Part shown: positions 25,817 through 35,549 of the stretch, piece after piece
Layout: every line of letters starts with the position of its first letter
Position numbering within the stretch: position 1 is the first letter of the stretch
From: Ignavibacteriota bacterium
Lineage (GTDB): Bacteria; Bacteroidota; Ignavibacteria; Ignavibacteriales; Melioribacteraceae
Assembly (NCBI GenBank): GCA_002698995.1
Contig: PAAX01000032.1
Location: 1-64,000 of the forward strand
Reading direction: 5' to 3'
Length of the DNA: 64,000 nt
The notes under the pieces: model-generated
Databases searched by the model: none
Told to the model about the DNA's origin: nothing
Seen by the model: the letters and a program-made list of their open reading frames with translations, nothing else
Program-made: the position numbers and the translations under genes

Positions 25817-28639
25817 ATGGCTAAAGCTAAGACACCAAAATATGTCTATTTCTTCGGTGGCAAAAAAGCTGAAGGAAAAGCAGACATGAAAAGTCTGCTA
25901 GGTGGTAAAGGTGCAAATCTAGCTGAAATGGTAAATATTGGTTTACCTGTACCAGCTGGTTTCACAATTACAACAGAAGTTTGTACTTATTACTATGCAA
26001 ACAAAAGAAAATATCCAAAAGAATTAAAAGATCAAGTATTAAAGGCACTTGCTAAAGTAGAAAAAGAAATGGGAGCTAAATTTGGAGATAAGAAAAATCC
26101 ACTTTTACTTTCTGTTAGATCTGGCGCAAGAGCTTCTATGCCTGGAATGATGGATACTATTCTTAACCTTGGTTTGAACGATACAACTGTTCAAGCATTA
26201 ATTGAAAAAACAAACAACCCTAGATTTGCTTATGATTCATATAGAAGATTTGTTGCAATGTACGGTGATGTTGTTTTAGGATTAAGACCTGTTGACAAAC
26301 ATGATGCTGATCCTTTTGAAGAAATATTAGATAAAAAGAAAGAAGAAAGAGGAATTACAAAAGACACTGATTTAACTGCTGATGATCTTAAAGAATTAGT
26401 AGCTGAATTTAAAGCTGCTATTAAAGAAAAATTAGGTGTTAAATTCCCAGAAAATCCAATGGATCAGTTATGGGGAGCAGTTGGTGCTGTATTCAGTTCT
26501 TGGATGAATGAAAGAGCAATTGTATACAGAAAATTGAACAATATTCCAGCTGAATGGGGAACTGCTGTAAACATTCAATCAATGGTATTTGGTAACATGG
26601 GTGAAGATTCAGGTACAGGTGTTGCTTTCACTCGTGATCCAGCTTCTGGTGAAAATGTATTCTACGGCGAATATTTATATAATGCTCAAGGTGAAGATGT
26701 TGTTGCTGGTATTAGGACTCCACTACCAATTGCTGATCTTAAAAAAGATGATAAAGGAGTTAGCAAAGAGTTAAGAAACGCTAGAAAAAAAATATACTTA
26801 GAGTTAGAAAAGTTTAGAAAAGTGCTTGAAAAGCATTATAAAGATATGCTTGATATCGAATTCACAATTCAACAGGGCAAACTATGGATGCTTCAATGCC
26901 GCGTTGGTAAGAGAACAGGTTTTGCTGCTATTAAAATAGCAGTTGATATGGTTCGTGAAAGATTAATATCTAAAGAAACAGCTTTATTAAGAATTGAACC
27001 TGATCAATTAAATCAGTTACTTAGACCAATTTTTGATATGTCAGAAAAATCAAAAGCAATTTCTGAAGGAAGATTATTGGCAAAAGGATTAAATGCTGGT
27101 CCAGGTGCTGCTTCTGGTAAAGTAGCTTTCTCCGCTCATGATGCAGAATTAATGGCTGCTAAAGGGGACAAAGTAATTCTTGTAAGAATTGAAACCTCTC
27201 CTGAAGATATTAAAGGTATGAATGCCGCTGATGGTATTTTAACTGCTCGCGGTGGTATGACTTCTCACGCTGCTTTGGTAGCAAGACAAATGGGTAAAGT
27301 TTGTGTTGCCGGCTGCGGTGCTCTTCAAATCGATTATAAAAAATTAGAGATGAGAGCCGAAGGTAAAGACATCGTTGTTAAGGAAGGTGATTATATATCA
27401 ATTGACGGTACAACCGGTGAAGTAATTGCGGGTGAATTAACAACCAAACCTTCTGAAGTTGTTCAAGTTCTTATAACCAAAGAAATGAAAGCTAACCAAT
27501 CTCCGGTTTATAAAACTTATGCTGATTTAATGAAATGGGCAGACAGCATCAGAACTATGAATGTAAGAACAAATGCCGATCAACCTGATCAATCTTCAAA
27601 CGCAATTGCATTTGGAGCCGAAGGTATTGGTCTATGCCGTACAGAGCACATGTTCTTTGGCGGTGATAGAATTCTTGCAGTAAGAGAAATGATTCTAGCT
27701 GAAAATGAAGAAGGAAGAAAGAAAGCATTGGCTAAATTACTTCCTCATCAAAGAGAAGACTTTGAAGGTATCTTTGAAGTAATGGCCGGTAAACCGGTTA
27801 CAGTTAGAACATTGGATCCACCTTTACATGAATTCCTGCCTCATGATGAAAAAGACATCAAAGAAATGGCTCAAATTCTTGAAATTCCTGTTAAGAAAGT
27901 AAAAGATAAACTAGAGTCTTTACATGAATTCAATCCTATGTTAGGATTTAGAGGCTGCCGTTTAGGTGTTAGTTATCCTGAAATTACCGAAATGCAGGCA
28001 AGAGCAATTTTTGAAGCTGCAGTTAATGTTGCTAAGAAAGGAAAGAAAGTTTTACCTGAAATCATGATTCCTTTAGTTGGACATGTAAATGAGTTAAAAC
28101 TTCAAGAAGCGATAGTAAGAAAAGTTGCTAACGAAGTATTTGCTGAAAAGAAGAAAAAAATAAATTACTTAGTTGGTACAATGATCGAATTACCAAGAGC
28201 TGCTTTAACTGCTGATCAAATAGCTGGTGTAGCAGAATTCTTCAGCTTTGGTACAAACGATTTAACTCAAACAACTTTCGGTCTTTCAAGAGATGATGCC
28301 GGCGGATTCTTACCAAGATATATCGAAAGAGATATATTACCGCGCGATCCTTTTGAAGCTTTGGATCAAGAAGGTGTTGGTCAATTAGTACAAATTGGAA
28401 CCGAAAGAGGCAGATCAATCAGACAAAACTTGAAAGTTGGTATCTGCGGCGAACATGGCGGCGAACCATCTTCAGTTGATTTCTGTCATAGAACCGGTTT
28501 GAATTATGTAAGCTGTTCTCCTTTTAGAGTACCGATAGCAAGATTAGCAGCTGCTAGAGCGGCTTTACTACATCCTGCTGCTAAAAAAACTGCAACTAAA
28601 AAATCTGCAGTAAAAAAAACTGCTAAAAAGAAAAAATAA
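25817..28639 (+). CDS. ppdK: Pyruvate, phosphate dikinase
   Basis: 940 residues from ATG 25817, preceded by GGAGG. Interconverts pyruvate + ATP + Pi and phosphoenolpyruvate + AMP + PPi. The N-terminal ATP-grasp domain opens with [12 protein letters not shown]. The phosphohistidine is in [16 protein letters not shown], and the C-terminal PEP/pyruvate barrel carries the Cys in [11 protein letters not shown] lysine- and alanine-rich C-terminal tail of about 25 residues, resembling histone H1 tails, follows the end of the normal protein. An intrinsic terminator follows. It stands as a single transcription unit with its own strong ribosome site. Confidence 0.96.
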   Translation: MAKAKTPKYVYFFGGKKAEGKADMKSLLGGKGANLAEMVNIGLPVPAGFTITTEVCTYYYANKRKYPKELKDQVLKALAKVEKEMGAKFGDKKNPLLLSVRSGARASMPGMMDTILNLGLNDTTVQALIEKTNNPRFAYDSYRRFVAMYGDVVLGLRPVDKHDADPFEEILDKKKEERGITKDTDLTADDLKELVAEFKAAIKEKLGVKFPENPMDQLWGAVGAVFSSWMNERAIVYRKLNNIPAEWGTAVNIQSMVFGNMGEDSGTGVAFTRDPASGENVFYGEYLYNAQGEDVVAGIRTPLPIADLKKDDKGVSKELRNARKKIYLELEKFRKVLEKHYKDMLDIEFTIQQGKLWMLQCRVGKRTGFAAIKIAVDMVRERLISKETALLRIEPDQLNQLLRPIFDMSEKSKAISEGRLLAKGLNAGPGAASGKVAFSAHDAELMAAKGDKVILVRIETSPEDIKGMNAADGILTARGGMTSHAALVARQMGKVCVAGCGALQIDYKKLEMRAEGKDIVVKEGDYISIDGTTGEVIAGELTTKPSEVVQVLITKEMKANQSPVYKTYADLMKWADSIRTMNVRTNADQPDQSSNAIAFGAEGIGLCRTEHMFFGGDRILAVREMILAENEEGRKKALAKLLPHQREDFEGIFEVMAGKPVTVRTLDPPLHEFLPHDEKDIKEMAQILEIPVKKVKDKLESLHEFNPMLGFRGCRLGVSYPEITEMQARAIFEAAVNVAKKGKKVLPEIMIPLVGHVNELKLQEAIVRKVANEVFAEKKKKINYLVGTMIELPRAALTADQIAGVAEFFSFGTNDLTQTTFGLSRDDAGGFLPRYIERDILPRDPFEALDQEGVGQLVQIGTERGRSIRQNLKVGICGEHGGEPSSVDFCHRTGLNYVSCSPFRVPIARLAAARAALLHPAAKKTATKKSAVKKTAKKKK

Positions 28640-28650
28640 ATTAATTTAGG

Positions 28651-28682
28651 GCGGCAGGGAATTTCTCTGCCGCTGTTTTTTG
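28651..28682 (+). terminator. Intrinsic terminator of ppdK
   Basis: GCGGCAG paired with CTGCCGC (28651-28657 and 28667-28673) around GGAATTTCT, followed by TGTTTTTTG. Confidence 0.85.
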
Positions 28683-28720
28683 TTGAAAGTTGTTGGTTTA
28701 AGTACAAGTTAGGAGTAAGG

Positions 28721-29758
28721 ATGAAATTATCAGATTTCAAATACAATATGCCCAAAACAGTTATCGCCAAGCATCCGGCAGAACCAAGAGATATTGCAAA
28801 ACTAATGGTTATGGATAAAAAAACCGGCGATATTGAGCATAAAATTTTTAAGGATATTGTTGATTATTTTTCAAAAGGAGATGTTCTTGTAGTTAACGAA
28901 ACTAAAGTTATGCAGGCTCGCCTTTACGGAAAGAAAGAAAGAACTAATGCCAAAATTGAAGTTTTCGTTTTAAGAGAATTAAACCGCGATGAGAATATTT
29001 GGGATGTAATTGTTGATCCCGCAAGAAAAGTTAGAATAGGCAACAGAATTTATTTTAATGATAAATTATGGTGCGAGGTTATTGATAATACAACTTCAAG
29101 AGGAAGAACTGTCCGCTTTAATGAAGATGCCGGAGACATATATAAAGCTATTGAAAAATTAGGTCAAACTCCTCTTCCTCCTTATATTAAAAGAGATGTT
29201 GTTGATAAAGACCGTGAAGACTATCAAACTATTTTTGCTAAATATGACGGTTCAGTTGCTGCACCTACAGCAGGACTTCATTTCACACCTGATCTTATAA
29301 AAGAAATTAAAGCTAAAGGGGTAAAAGTAGTTACGGTTCTTTTACATATTGGTTTAGGAACTTTCAGACCTGTAGAAGTTGAAGATTTAACAAAACATAA
29401 AATGGATTCGGAGTATTTTGAAATTCCTGATGAATCAGCAAAAGCTATTAATAAAGCTTTAGAAACAAAGAAAAATGTTTTTGTTGTTGGTACAAGCGCA
29501 ACCAGAGCATTGGAAAGCAGCGTAACTGCTGAAGGTTTTGTTAAACCTAATTTCGGCTGGACTGATAAATTTATCTTTCCACCATACGAATTTAAAATTA
29601 CAAAAAAATTAATAACTAACTTCCATCAGCCTGAATCTACACTTCTTATGCTTGCCGCAGCATTTGGCGGTTATGATAACATTATGAAGAACTATAAAAA
29701 AGCAATGAAAGAGGGATATAGATTCTTAAGTTACGGCGATGCAATGTTAATTATATAG
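28721..29758 (+). CDS. queA: S-adenosylmethionine:tRNA ribosyltransferase-isomerase
   Basis: 345 residues. Transfers the ribosyl part of S-adenosylmethionine to 7-aminomethyl-7-deazaguanine in tRNA, giving epoxyqueuosine. Diagnostic segments: MKLSDFKYNMPKTVIAKHP at the N-terminus, GQTPLPPYIKRD, AAPTAGLHFT and LHIGLGTFRPV, and the C-terminal TNFHQPESTLLMLAAAF. Five bases separate it from ispD. Confidence 0.96.
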   Translation: MKLSDFKYNMPKTVIAKHPAEPRDIAKLMVMDKKTGDIEHKIFKDIVDYFSKGDVLVVNETKVMQARLYGKKERTNAKIEVFVLRELNRDENIWDVIVDPARKVRIGNRIYFNDKLWCEVIDNTTSRGRTVRFNEDAGDIYKAIEKLGQTPLPPYIKRDVVDKDREDYQTIFAKYDGSVAAPTAGLHFTPDLIKEIKAKGVKVVTVLLHIGLGTFRPVEVEDLTKHKMDSEYFEIPDESAKAINKALETKKNVFVVGTSATRALESSVTAEGFVKPNFGWTDKFIFPPYEFKITKKLITNFHQPESTLLMLAAAFGGYDNIMKNYKKAMKEGYRFLSYGDAMLII

Positions 29759-29762
29759 ATAG

Positions 29763-30449
29763 ATGAAAAAGATTGTCATAATTCCATCGGGCGGTAAAGG
29801 ATTAAGACTTGGGACTGATATTCCTAAGCAGTATGTAAAAGTTAATAACAAAGAATTAATTGCATATACAATTGATGTTTTTGAACAATGTGATGAAATA
29901 GATGAAATTGTAATTGCAGCCCAAAAAGATTATTTCGATCTTTTGAATAAAATTATCAAAAAATATTCATTCAAAAAAGTTCTTAAAATTGTTGAAGGCG
30001 GAAAAGAAAGACAGGATTCGGTTTATAATGCCCTGTCTTCCCTTTCGGCTAGTAACCGTGATTTAATTTTAGTTCATGATGCAGCTCGTCCGCTTCTCCC
30101 TCAAAAAGTCCTTCTAAGCGCTTTACAATCTGCAGAAAATTTCGATAATGTAGTTGTTGGTATTAAAGCTAAAGATACTTTAATAAAAGGATCTGATTCT
30201 GTTCTTAGTTATGTTGATAGATCGGAAGTTTTTTATGCACAAACACCGCAAATTTTTCGATACGGAATTCTTAAATCAGCTATGGAAAAAGCAATTAGGA
30301 AGAGCTTTCTAGGAACGGATGAATCAATGTTGGTACATAAAGCATCTTATAAAGTAAAATTAGTCGAGGGTTCGGTCTTCAACTTTAAGGTAACAACAAA
30401 GGATGATTTAGACTTATTTACGAGTCTTGTAAATAATAAGCTTTATTAA
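29763..30449 (+). CDS. ispD: 2-C-methyl-D-erythritol 4-phosphate cytidylyltransferase
   Basis: 228 residues. Makes CDP-methylerythritol in the MEP isoprenoid pathway. Nucleotide-binding N-terminus IPSGGKGLRLGTDIPKQY, the family's VHDAARPLL (about 101-109) and AQTPQIF with TDESMLV. The first motif has PSGGKGLRLG rather than the usual AAGxGxRMG but keeps the essential Arg and Lys. The alternative, a ribitol-5-phosphate cytidylyltransferase, cannot be excluded by sequence alone. Confidence 0.9.
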   Translation: MKKIVIIPSGGKGLRLGTDIPKQYVKVNNKELIAYTIDVFEQCDEIDEIVIAAQKDYFDLLNKIIKKYSFKKVLKIVEGGKERQDSVYNALSSLSASNRDLILVHDAARPLLPQKVLLSALQSAENFDNVVVGIKAKDTLIKGSDSVLSYVDRSEVFYAQTPQIFRYGILKSAMEKAIRKSFLGTDESMLVHKASYKVKLVEGSVFNFKVTTKDDLDLFTSLVNNKLY

Positions 30450-30503
30450 TAGATTGAATATCAACATATATTTATATAATTTTCGAAAAAAATTGGAATA
30501 CAA

Positions 30504-31169
30504 ATGCTTAATCTTCTTGTGATAGTAGTACTTTCTTATTTAGTCGGTTCAATTCCCACAAGTATATTAATCAGCCGCAAAGTTCGCGGAATAGATATAA
30601 GAGAACATGGCTCCGGTAATGCCGGCGGTTCAAATGTTTTCAGAGTTTTAGGTTGGAAGTACGGAGTTTTAGTAATTTTACTTGATGCCCTAAAAGGTGC
30701 GCTTGCAGTTATTTTAATTGCAAGATTATATTTGGGAAGTTTTCCTTTCCCTAATGCTACTCCTTTTGATGATTTTACATTAGTTCAAATTATTGCGGGA
30801 TTAGCTGCTGTTGTCGGTCATATTTGGACAATCTTTGCTAACTTCAAAGGGGGCAAAGGAATTGCAACAGCACTCGGATTTTTGATTACCATCATTACTG
30901 TTGATATGCTTATTGCTTTCGGAATATTTTTAATTGTTGTTTTTGTTTCAAGATACATTTCATTAGGTTCAATTACTGCAGCAGTTTCTATTCCATTAAT
31001 TTTGGTTGCAAGAGAAAATATTTTTGGTGTAGATATTCAAAGTTATCATACCATTCTACCATTTGTAATAGCTATCGCACTTTTGGTAATTTATACTCAT
31101 CGTGCTAACTTAATACGGTTATTAAATGGTAATGAAAATAAAATCTCATTAAATAAAAAATCAAAATAA
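30504..31169 (+). CDS. plsY: Glycerol-3-phosphate acyltransferase PlsY
   Basis: 221 residues with five to six membrane helices. Transfers acyl groups from acyl-phosphate to glycerol-3-phosphate, starting phospholipid synthesis. Motifs: GSGNAGGSNVFRVLG (about 36-50), GHIWTIFANFKGGKGIAT (about 107-124) and the C-terminal HRANLIRLLNGNE. gpsA, which supplies its glycerol-3-phosphate, follows after six bases. Confidence 0.95.
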   Translation: MLNLLVIVVLSYLVGSIPTSILISRKVRGIDIREHGSGNAGGSNVFRVLGWKYGVLVILLDALKGALAVILIARLYLGSFPFPNATPFDDFTLVQIIAGLAAVVGHIWTIFANFKGGKGIATALGFLITIITVDMLIAFGIFLIVVFVSRYISLGSITAAVSIPLILVARENIFGVDIQSYHTILPFVIAIALLVIYTHRANLIRLLNGNENKISLNKKSK

Positions 31170-31175
31170 ACTCTT

Positions 31176-32174
31176 ATGAAAGTTTCTGTTCTTGGTGCAG
31201 GCGGCTGGGGTACTACCCTTGCTATTCTTTTACATAATAATGGTCACAATGTAACGTTGTGGGAATACAAAAGAAATTACGCTAAAGTTCTTTCCAAGCA
31301 TAGAGAAAATAAAACTTACTTACCCGGTGTAAAAATACCAAAAGAAATAGTGATAACTCATTCACTTGAAGACGCATGTGAAAATCAATATATGATAGTA
31401 ATTGCTGTTCCTTCTCAATTTATTAGAAGTGTTCTGGATAAAATTAAATATATTGATTATGGTGATGCTCTTTTTGTAAGCGTTTCAAAAGGGATTGAAA
31501 ACGATACCTTACTAACAGTTTCACAAATTATTAAAGATGATCTTAAAGATATTGATGAAAATAAAATAGGTGTTTTATCCGGTCCAAGTCATGCAGAAGA
31601 AGTAGTAAAAAAAATACCAACCGCAGTAGTTGCCGCTTCAAAGAATGAAGAAACCGCAAAGAAAATTCAAATAGCATTTATGACCTCATACTTTAGAGTT
31701 TATTCTTCTACGGATATTATTGGTGTTGAACTTGGCGGGGCTTTAAAAAATGTAATTGCAATTGGAGCCGGAATAATTGACGGTGCCGGATTTGGAGACA
31801 ATACTAAAGCAGCTATAATGACGAGAGGAATTGCTGAAATAAGTAAAATGGGTATTTCTCTTGGAGCAAAACCTGAAACCTTTGCCGGTCTTTCCGGAAT
31901 GGGAGATTTAATAGTTACCTGTATGAGTAAGCACAGTAGAAACCGTTATGTTGGTGAACAAATTGGTAAAGGGAAAAAACTTAAAGATGTTCTTAAATCT
32001 ATGGAAATGGTTGCCGAAGGTGTAAGAACTTGCAAATCTGTTTACGAACTTTCTACAAAGTATAATATAGAAGCTCCAATTGTTGAAGCAGTTTATAATA
32101 TTCTTTATCTGGAAAAAGATCCTTTCAATATTACTTATGATTTAATGACCCGTGAAATGAAATCTGAACATTAA
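31176..32174 (+). CDS. gpsA: Glycerol-3-phosphate dehydrogenase [NAD(P)+]
   Basis: 332 residues. Reduces dihydroxyacetone phosphate to glycerol-3-phosphate. Nucleotide-binding VLGAGGWGTTLA (4-15), SKGIE, LSGPSHAEEV and the catalytic-region ELGGALKNVIAIGAG are all in place, with GLSGMGDLIVTCMS. Paired with plsY. Confidence 0.96.
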   Translation: MKVSVLGAGGWGTTLAILLHNNGHNVTLWEYKRNYAKVLSKHRENKTYLPGVKIPKEIVITHSLEDACENQYMIVIAVPSQFIRSVLDKIKYIDYGDALFVSVSKGIENDTLLTVSQIIKDDLKDIDENKIGVLSGPSHAEEVVKKIPTAVVAASKNEETAKKIQIAFMTSYFRVYSSTDIIGVELGGALKNVIAIGAGIIDGAGFGDNTKAAIMTRGIAEISKMGISLGAKPETFAGLSGMGDLIVTCMSKHSRNRYVGEQIGKGKKLKDVLKSMEMVAEGVRTCKSVYELSTKYNIEAPIVEAVYNILYLEKDPFNITYDLMTREMKSEH

Positions 32175-32176
32175 TT

Positions 32177-32210
32177 TTTTTATTTTCTTATTTTCCCAAG
32201 AAAATAAAAA
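32177..32210 (+). terminator. AT-rich inverted repeat after gpsA
   Basis: TTTTTATTTTCTT (32177-32189) and its exact complement AAGAAAATAAAAA (32198-32210) around an 8-base loop. An A/T-only stem makes it a weak terminator candidate between gpsA and recG. Confidence 0.4.
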
Positions 32211-32218
32211 TATGTTTG

Positions 32219-34402
32219 ATGATCAGTAATCCTTTACAAAATTCAATTCAATATATTAAGTCAGTCGGACCCAAACGGGCTGAGTCTTTTCGAAAAATAG
32301 GTCTTAATACTATTAAGGATTTGCTCTTCTATTTTCCCTACAAACATTTGGACCGGTCTTCAATCCTAAACACATCTGATGTTGTAAAAATTGCAAGCGG
32401 TGGTTTTGATGGTGAAGTAACAATTCTTGGTAAAGTTATTGAGTCCGAATTAATTCGTTACGGTAAAAAACAACTCTTAAAAGTGCAGTTTAAAGATCAG
32501 CATGGTTACTTTGAATGCGTATGGTTTCAAGGTATAAAATTTTTTAAAGATACATTTCATTCAGGTGATACTTATGCTATTTCTTCTAAACCGGTTTTAA
32601 CACGTTACGGTCATCTACAATTTGCTCATCCCGACTTTGATAAAATCTCAAAGGAAGAAAGCGATGAATTTATTAACACAGGTAAAATCATACCTTATTA
32701 TACTCTACCAAAAGCTCTTAAGGATAAACATATTGGCGACTTAAGCATTAGGAAAATTGTAAGAAATGCAGTTGAAAGCTATGCTGAATTATTAGAAGAA
32801 ACTTTACCTGAAGATATAGTTCATTCTAATAAACTCTTCAATTTGAGTGAAGCAGTTAAAAGTATCCATTTCCCGGAATCATTAGAAAATCTGAACAAAG
32901 CCTTTCTCAGATTTAAATATGAAGAATTGTTCTACCTAGAAATTTTGGTTGCATTAAGAAAAAGCAAGATAAAAGATTTTAATAAAGGAATTAGTTTTGT
33001 AACTAATAAGGAAAGAATAAAAGAGTTTTTAGATAATCTTCCATTCGATTTGACTGATGATCAAATAAAAGTTCTGCATGAAATTCGTTTAGATATGGAA
33101 TCTCCAAAACCAATGAACAGACTTTTACAAGGAGACGTTGGAAGCGGAAAAACTATTGTAGCTTTAATTGCAATGCTCCTTTGCGTTAATCATGGTTATC
33201 AAGCAGTTCTTATGGTTCCAACAGAAATTCTTGCCGACCAGCACTTTAAGAATATAACAAAGCTTTTAGACTTTAATCAAGATTATAAATTATCTTTATT
33301 AATCGGCGGACAATCAAAGAAACAGAGAGAAAAGAACTTAGCAGATATTTCAAGTGGTGATTCCCAAATAATTATTGGTACTCATGCTCTATTTGAAGAT
33401 ATAATTCAGTTTAACAAATTAGGTCTGGTTATTATTGATGAACAACATCGTTTTGGTGTTGCTCAAAGAGCGAAATTAATAGATAAAGGAATTCTTCCGG
33501 ATGTTCTGGTAATGACTGCTACACCAATTCCAAGAACTTTAAGCATGACTGTTTACGGAGATTTAGATGTATCTGTAATTCTTAACAAACCTAAAAACAG
33601 AAAAGAGATTAAAACAATTGTAAGAAGTGAAAGTAAACTGCCGGAAATATATAACTTTATAAAAACAAAAGCTTTTGAAGGGAATCAATCATTTATTGTT
33701 TACCCTTTAGTTGAAGAATCTGAAAAGCTGGATTTAAAATCTGTGCTGGAAGAATATGAAGCACTAAAATCCACTTACTTTAGTGATATAAAAGTTGGAT
33801 TAATACATGGTAAAATGAAATGGCAGCAGAAAGAAGAAGTAATGCTTGATTTTGCAGATAAAAAGTATGACGTTTTATTTTCAACTACTGTGATAGAAGT
33901 AGGAATAGATATTCCCAATGCTAATATAATCGTAATCAATGATGCATTCAGATTCGGACTTTCTCAACTTCACCAGCTTAGAGGAAGAGTTGGAAGAGGA
34001 AATGAACAAGCATACTGCATTCTTATTGCCAAAGAAGGAATGGCTGCTAAATCTTCAAAAATGAATTTCAATTTTGAATACCTTTCCAAACAGCAGATTG
34101 AGAAAAATAAATCAGCTATAAGATTAAACTCGATGATAAAATATTCAAGCGGTTTTGATTTATCTGAAATTGATTTGAAGTTGAGAGGTCCAGGTGATTT
34201 GTTTGGAACAAAACAAAGCGGTTTACCTGAACTAAAGTTTGTTAGCATAACTGAGGACACCGAAATAATAATCAAAGCGAAAGAAGATGCCTTTAAAATC
34301 ATTCATAACGATCCAACTCTTAACAATCATTCTAACCAATTAATCAAAAAAAATCTGCTTAAAAACTTCAAAGAAAATCTGCAGTATTATAACATTGCTT
34401 AA
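32219..34402 (+). CDS. recG: ATP-dependent DNA helicase RecG
   Basis: 727 residues. Remodels stalled forks and Holliday junctions. The N-terminal wedge/OB domain (about 1-260) precedes a superfamily 2 motor: GDVGSGKTIVA (Walker A), DEQHRFGVAQR, MTATPIPRTLSM and QLRGRVGRG with the C-terminal KLRGPGDLFGTKQSG. ATG at 32219; a TTG one codon earlier is not needed. Confidence 0.95.
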   Translation: MISNPLQNSIQYIKSVGPKRAESFRKIGLNTIKDLLFYFPYKHLDRSSILNTSDVVKIASGGFDGEVTILGKVIESELIRYGKKQLLKVQFKDQHGYFECVWFQGIKFFKDTFHSGDTYAISSKPVLTRYGHLQFAHPDFDKISKEESDEFINTGKIIPYYTLPKALKDKHIGDLSIRKIVRNAVESYAELLEETLPEDIVHSNKLFNLSEAVKSIHFPESLENLNKAFLRFKYEELFYLEILVALRKSKIKDFNKGISFVTNKERIKEFLDNLPFDLTDDQIKVLHEIRLDMESPKPMNRLLQGDVGSGKTIVALIAMLLCVNHGYQAVLMVPTEILADQHFKNITKLLDFNQDYKLSLLIGGQSKKQREKNLADISSGDSQIIIGTHALFEDIIQFNKLGLVIIDEQHRFGVAQRAKLIDKGILPDVLVMTATPIPRTLSMTVYGDLDVSVILNKPKNRKEIKTIVRSESKLPEIYNFIKTKAFEGNQSFIVYPLVEESEKLDLKSVLEEYEALKSTYFSDIKVGLIHGKMKWQQKEEVMLDFADKKYDVLFSTTVIEVGIDIPNANIIVINDAFRFGLSQLHQLRGRVGRGNEQAYCILIAKEGMAAKSSKMNFNFEYLSKQQIEKNKSAIRLNSMIKYSSGFDLSEIDLKLRGPGDLFGTKQSGLPELKFVSITEDTEIIIKAKEDAFKIIHNDPTLNNHSNQLIKKNLLKNFKENLQYYNIA

Positions 34403-34475
34403 TGATTTTTATAATGAATTTGTTAATAAATCTTGCATATAATTTTATAATAATTATATTGCAGTAAATTTTTTT

Positions 34476-34492
34476 AAAGGATTAATAAAATT
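34476..34492 (+). promoter_or_regulatory. Ribosome site and ATT start of the first ATP-grasp gene
   Basis: TTTAAAGG ends at 34480, nine bases before an ATT at 34490. The frame is closed by TAA at 34475-34477, and no ATG, GTG or TTG exists in frame between that stop and 34550. ATT at 34490 (or 34493) is therefore the best start that keeps the first strand of the fold. Confidence 0.5.
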
Positions 34493-35548
34493 ATTAACGC
34501 TGTTCCAAAAAGAAGATTAAACGTTGTACTAACATTTAATCAAAAGCCTATGAATACTGGCTCTCCCACAGGTACCCCTAATTCAAAATTTTCTGACGAT
34601 ACTTATGCAGAGTGGGATTCTTTTGAAACAATTGATGCAATTAGAGAAGCAATTTCTATTTACCATAATGTTACATTAATTGAAGCCGATGAAAAATGTT
34701 TTAACAGATTTATTGAAGTAAAACCTGATATAGTTTTTAATATTTCCGAAGGTAAAAATGGTAGAAGCAGAGAAGCTCAAATTCCTGCTATATTAGAAAT
34801 GCTTAACATTCCATATACCGGTTCCGATCCTTGGACATTGACAACTTGCTTAGACAAACAACGAACAAAAGAATTTTTAACATATCATAAAATACCTACA
34901 CCAAAATTTTTAGTAGTTAATAGTGATATTGACTTAGAGAACTTCAGTCTTACATTTCCTGTAATTATTAAACCCATCGCTGAAGGTTCTAGCAAAGGAA
35001 TTTTTAATTCATCTATCTTTAGTGATTTTGCAACACTAAAGACTTCGGTTTTAGAAAAAATCAAAGAATATAATCAGCCTTTTTTAATTGAAGAGTTTTT
35101 AGATGGAAGAGAGTTTACGGTTGGCATATTAGGAAATTCTCCAAATGCTGTTGTTCTTCCGATAGTAGAAATCAATTTTGAAAGTCTGCCAAGCGAATTA
35201 AATCCAATTTATTCTTATGAAGCAAAATGGATTTATGATACAACTGAAAATCCTTTGGATATTTTTAGCTGTCCTGCTAATCTTACAAACGAACTAAGTG
35301 ATGCAATTAAGAAAATTGCTCTTCGTTCTTATAATTTATTTAATTGTAAAGATTGGTGCCGTATTGACATAAGACTTGATAAAAATAACATCCCGAATGT
35401 TATTGAGTTAAATCCTTTACCAGGGGTTCTACCCGATCCGAAGGATAATTCTTGTCTTCCAAAAGCAGCTAGAACATTCGGACTTTCATATAATGAATTA
35501 ATTAATTCTGTTTTAAACTTTGCTATAGAACGAAACAAATTAGCTTAA
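34490..35548 (+). CDS. ATP-grasp ligase, D-Ala-D-Ala ligase-like, first copy
   Basis: 332 residues from the first ATG (34550), 352 from the proposed ATT start. The upstream codons read RRLNVVLTFNQKP, which matches the first strand of the fold (KNKILVCYNDP in the next gene). ATP-grasp features: VIKPIAEGSSKGIF, LIEEFLDGREFTVGIL, DWCRIDIRLD and VIELNPLPGV, with metal-binding D/E/N. The family joins a carboxylate to an amine with ATP. The usual peptidoglycan ligase lacks a second copy and radical SAM partner, so the substrate is probably another amino acid or peptide. One base separates it from its paralogue. Confidence 0.8.
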   Translation: MINAVPKRRLNVVLTFNQKPMNTGSPTGTPNSKFSDDTYAEWDSFETIDAIREAISIYHNVTLIEADEKCFNRFIEVKPDIVFNISEGKNGRSREAQIPAILEMLNIPYTGSDPWTLTTCLDKQRTKEFLTYHKIPTPKFLVVNSDIDLENFSLTFPVIIKPIAEGSSKGIFNSSIFSDFATLKTSVLEKIKEYNQPFLIEEFLDGREFTVGILGNSPNAVVLPIVEINFESLPSELNPIYSYEAKWIYDTTENPLDIFSCPANLTNELSDAIKKIALRSYNLFNCKDWCRIDIRLDKNNIPNVIELNPLPGVLPDPKDNSCLPKAARTFGLSYNELINSVLNFAIERNKLA

Positions 35549-35549
35549 A

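Noticed and set aside
33970-34302. A 110-codon minus-strand frame inside recG
   Set aside because: Shadow of the helicase C-terminal motifs with no start signal.
34420-34451. Possible promoter TTGTTA and TATAAT before the ATP-grasp cassette
   Set aside because: The spacing of 20 bases is too long and the region is nearly all A/T, so chance matches are expected.
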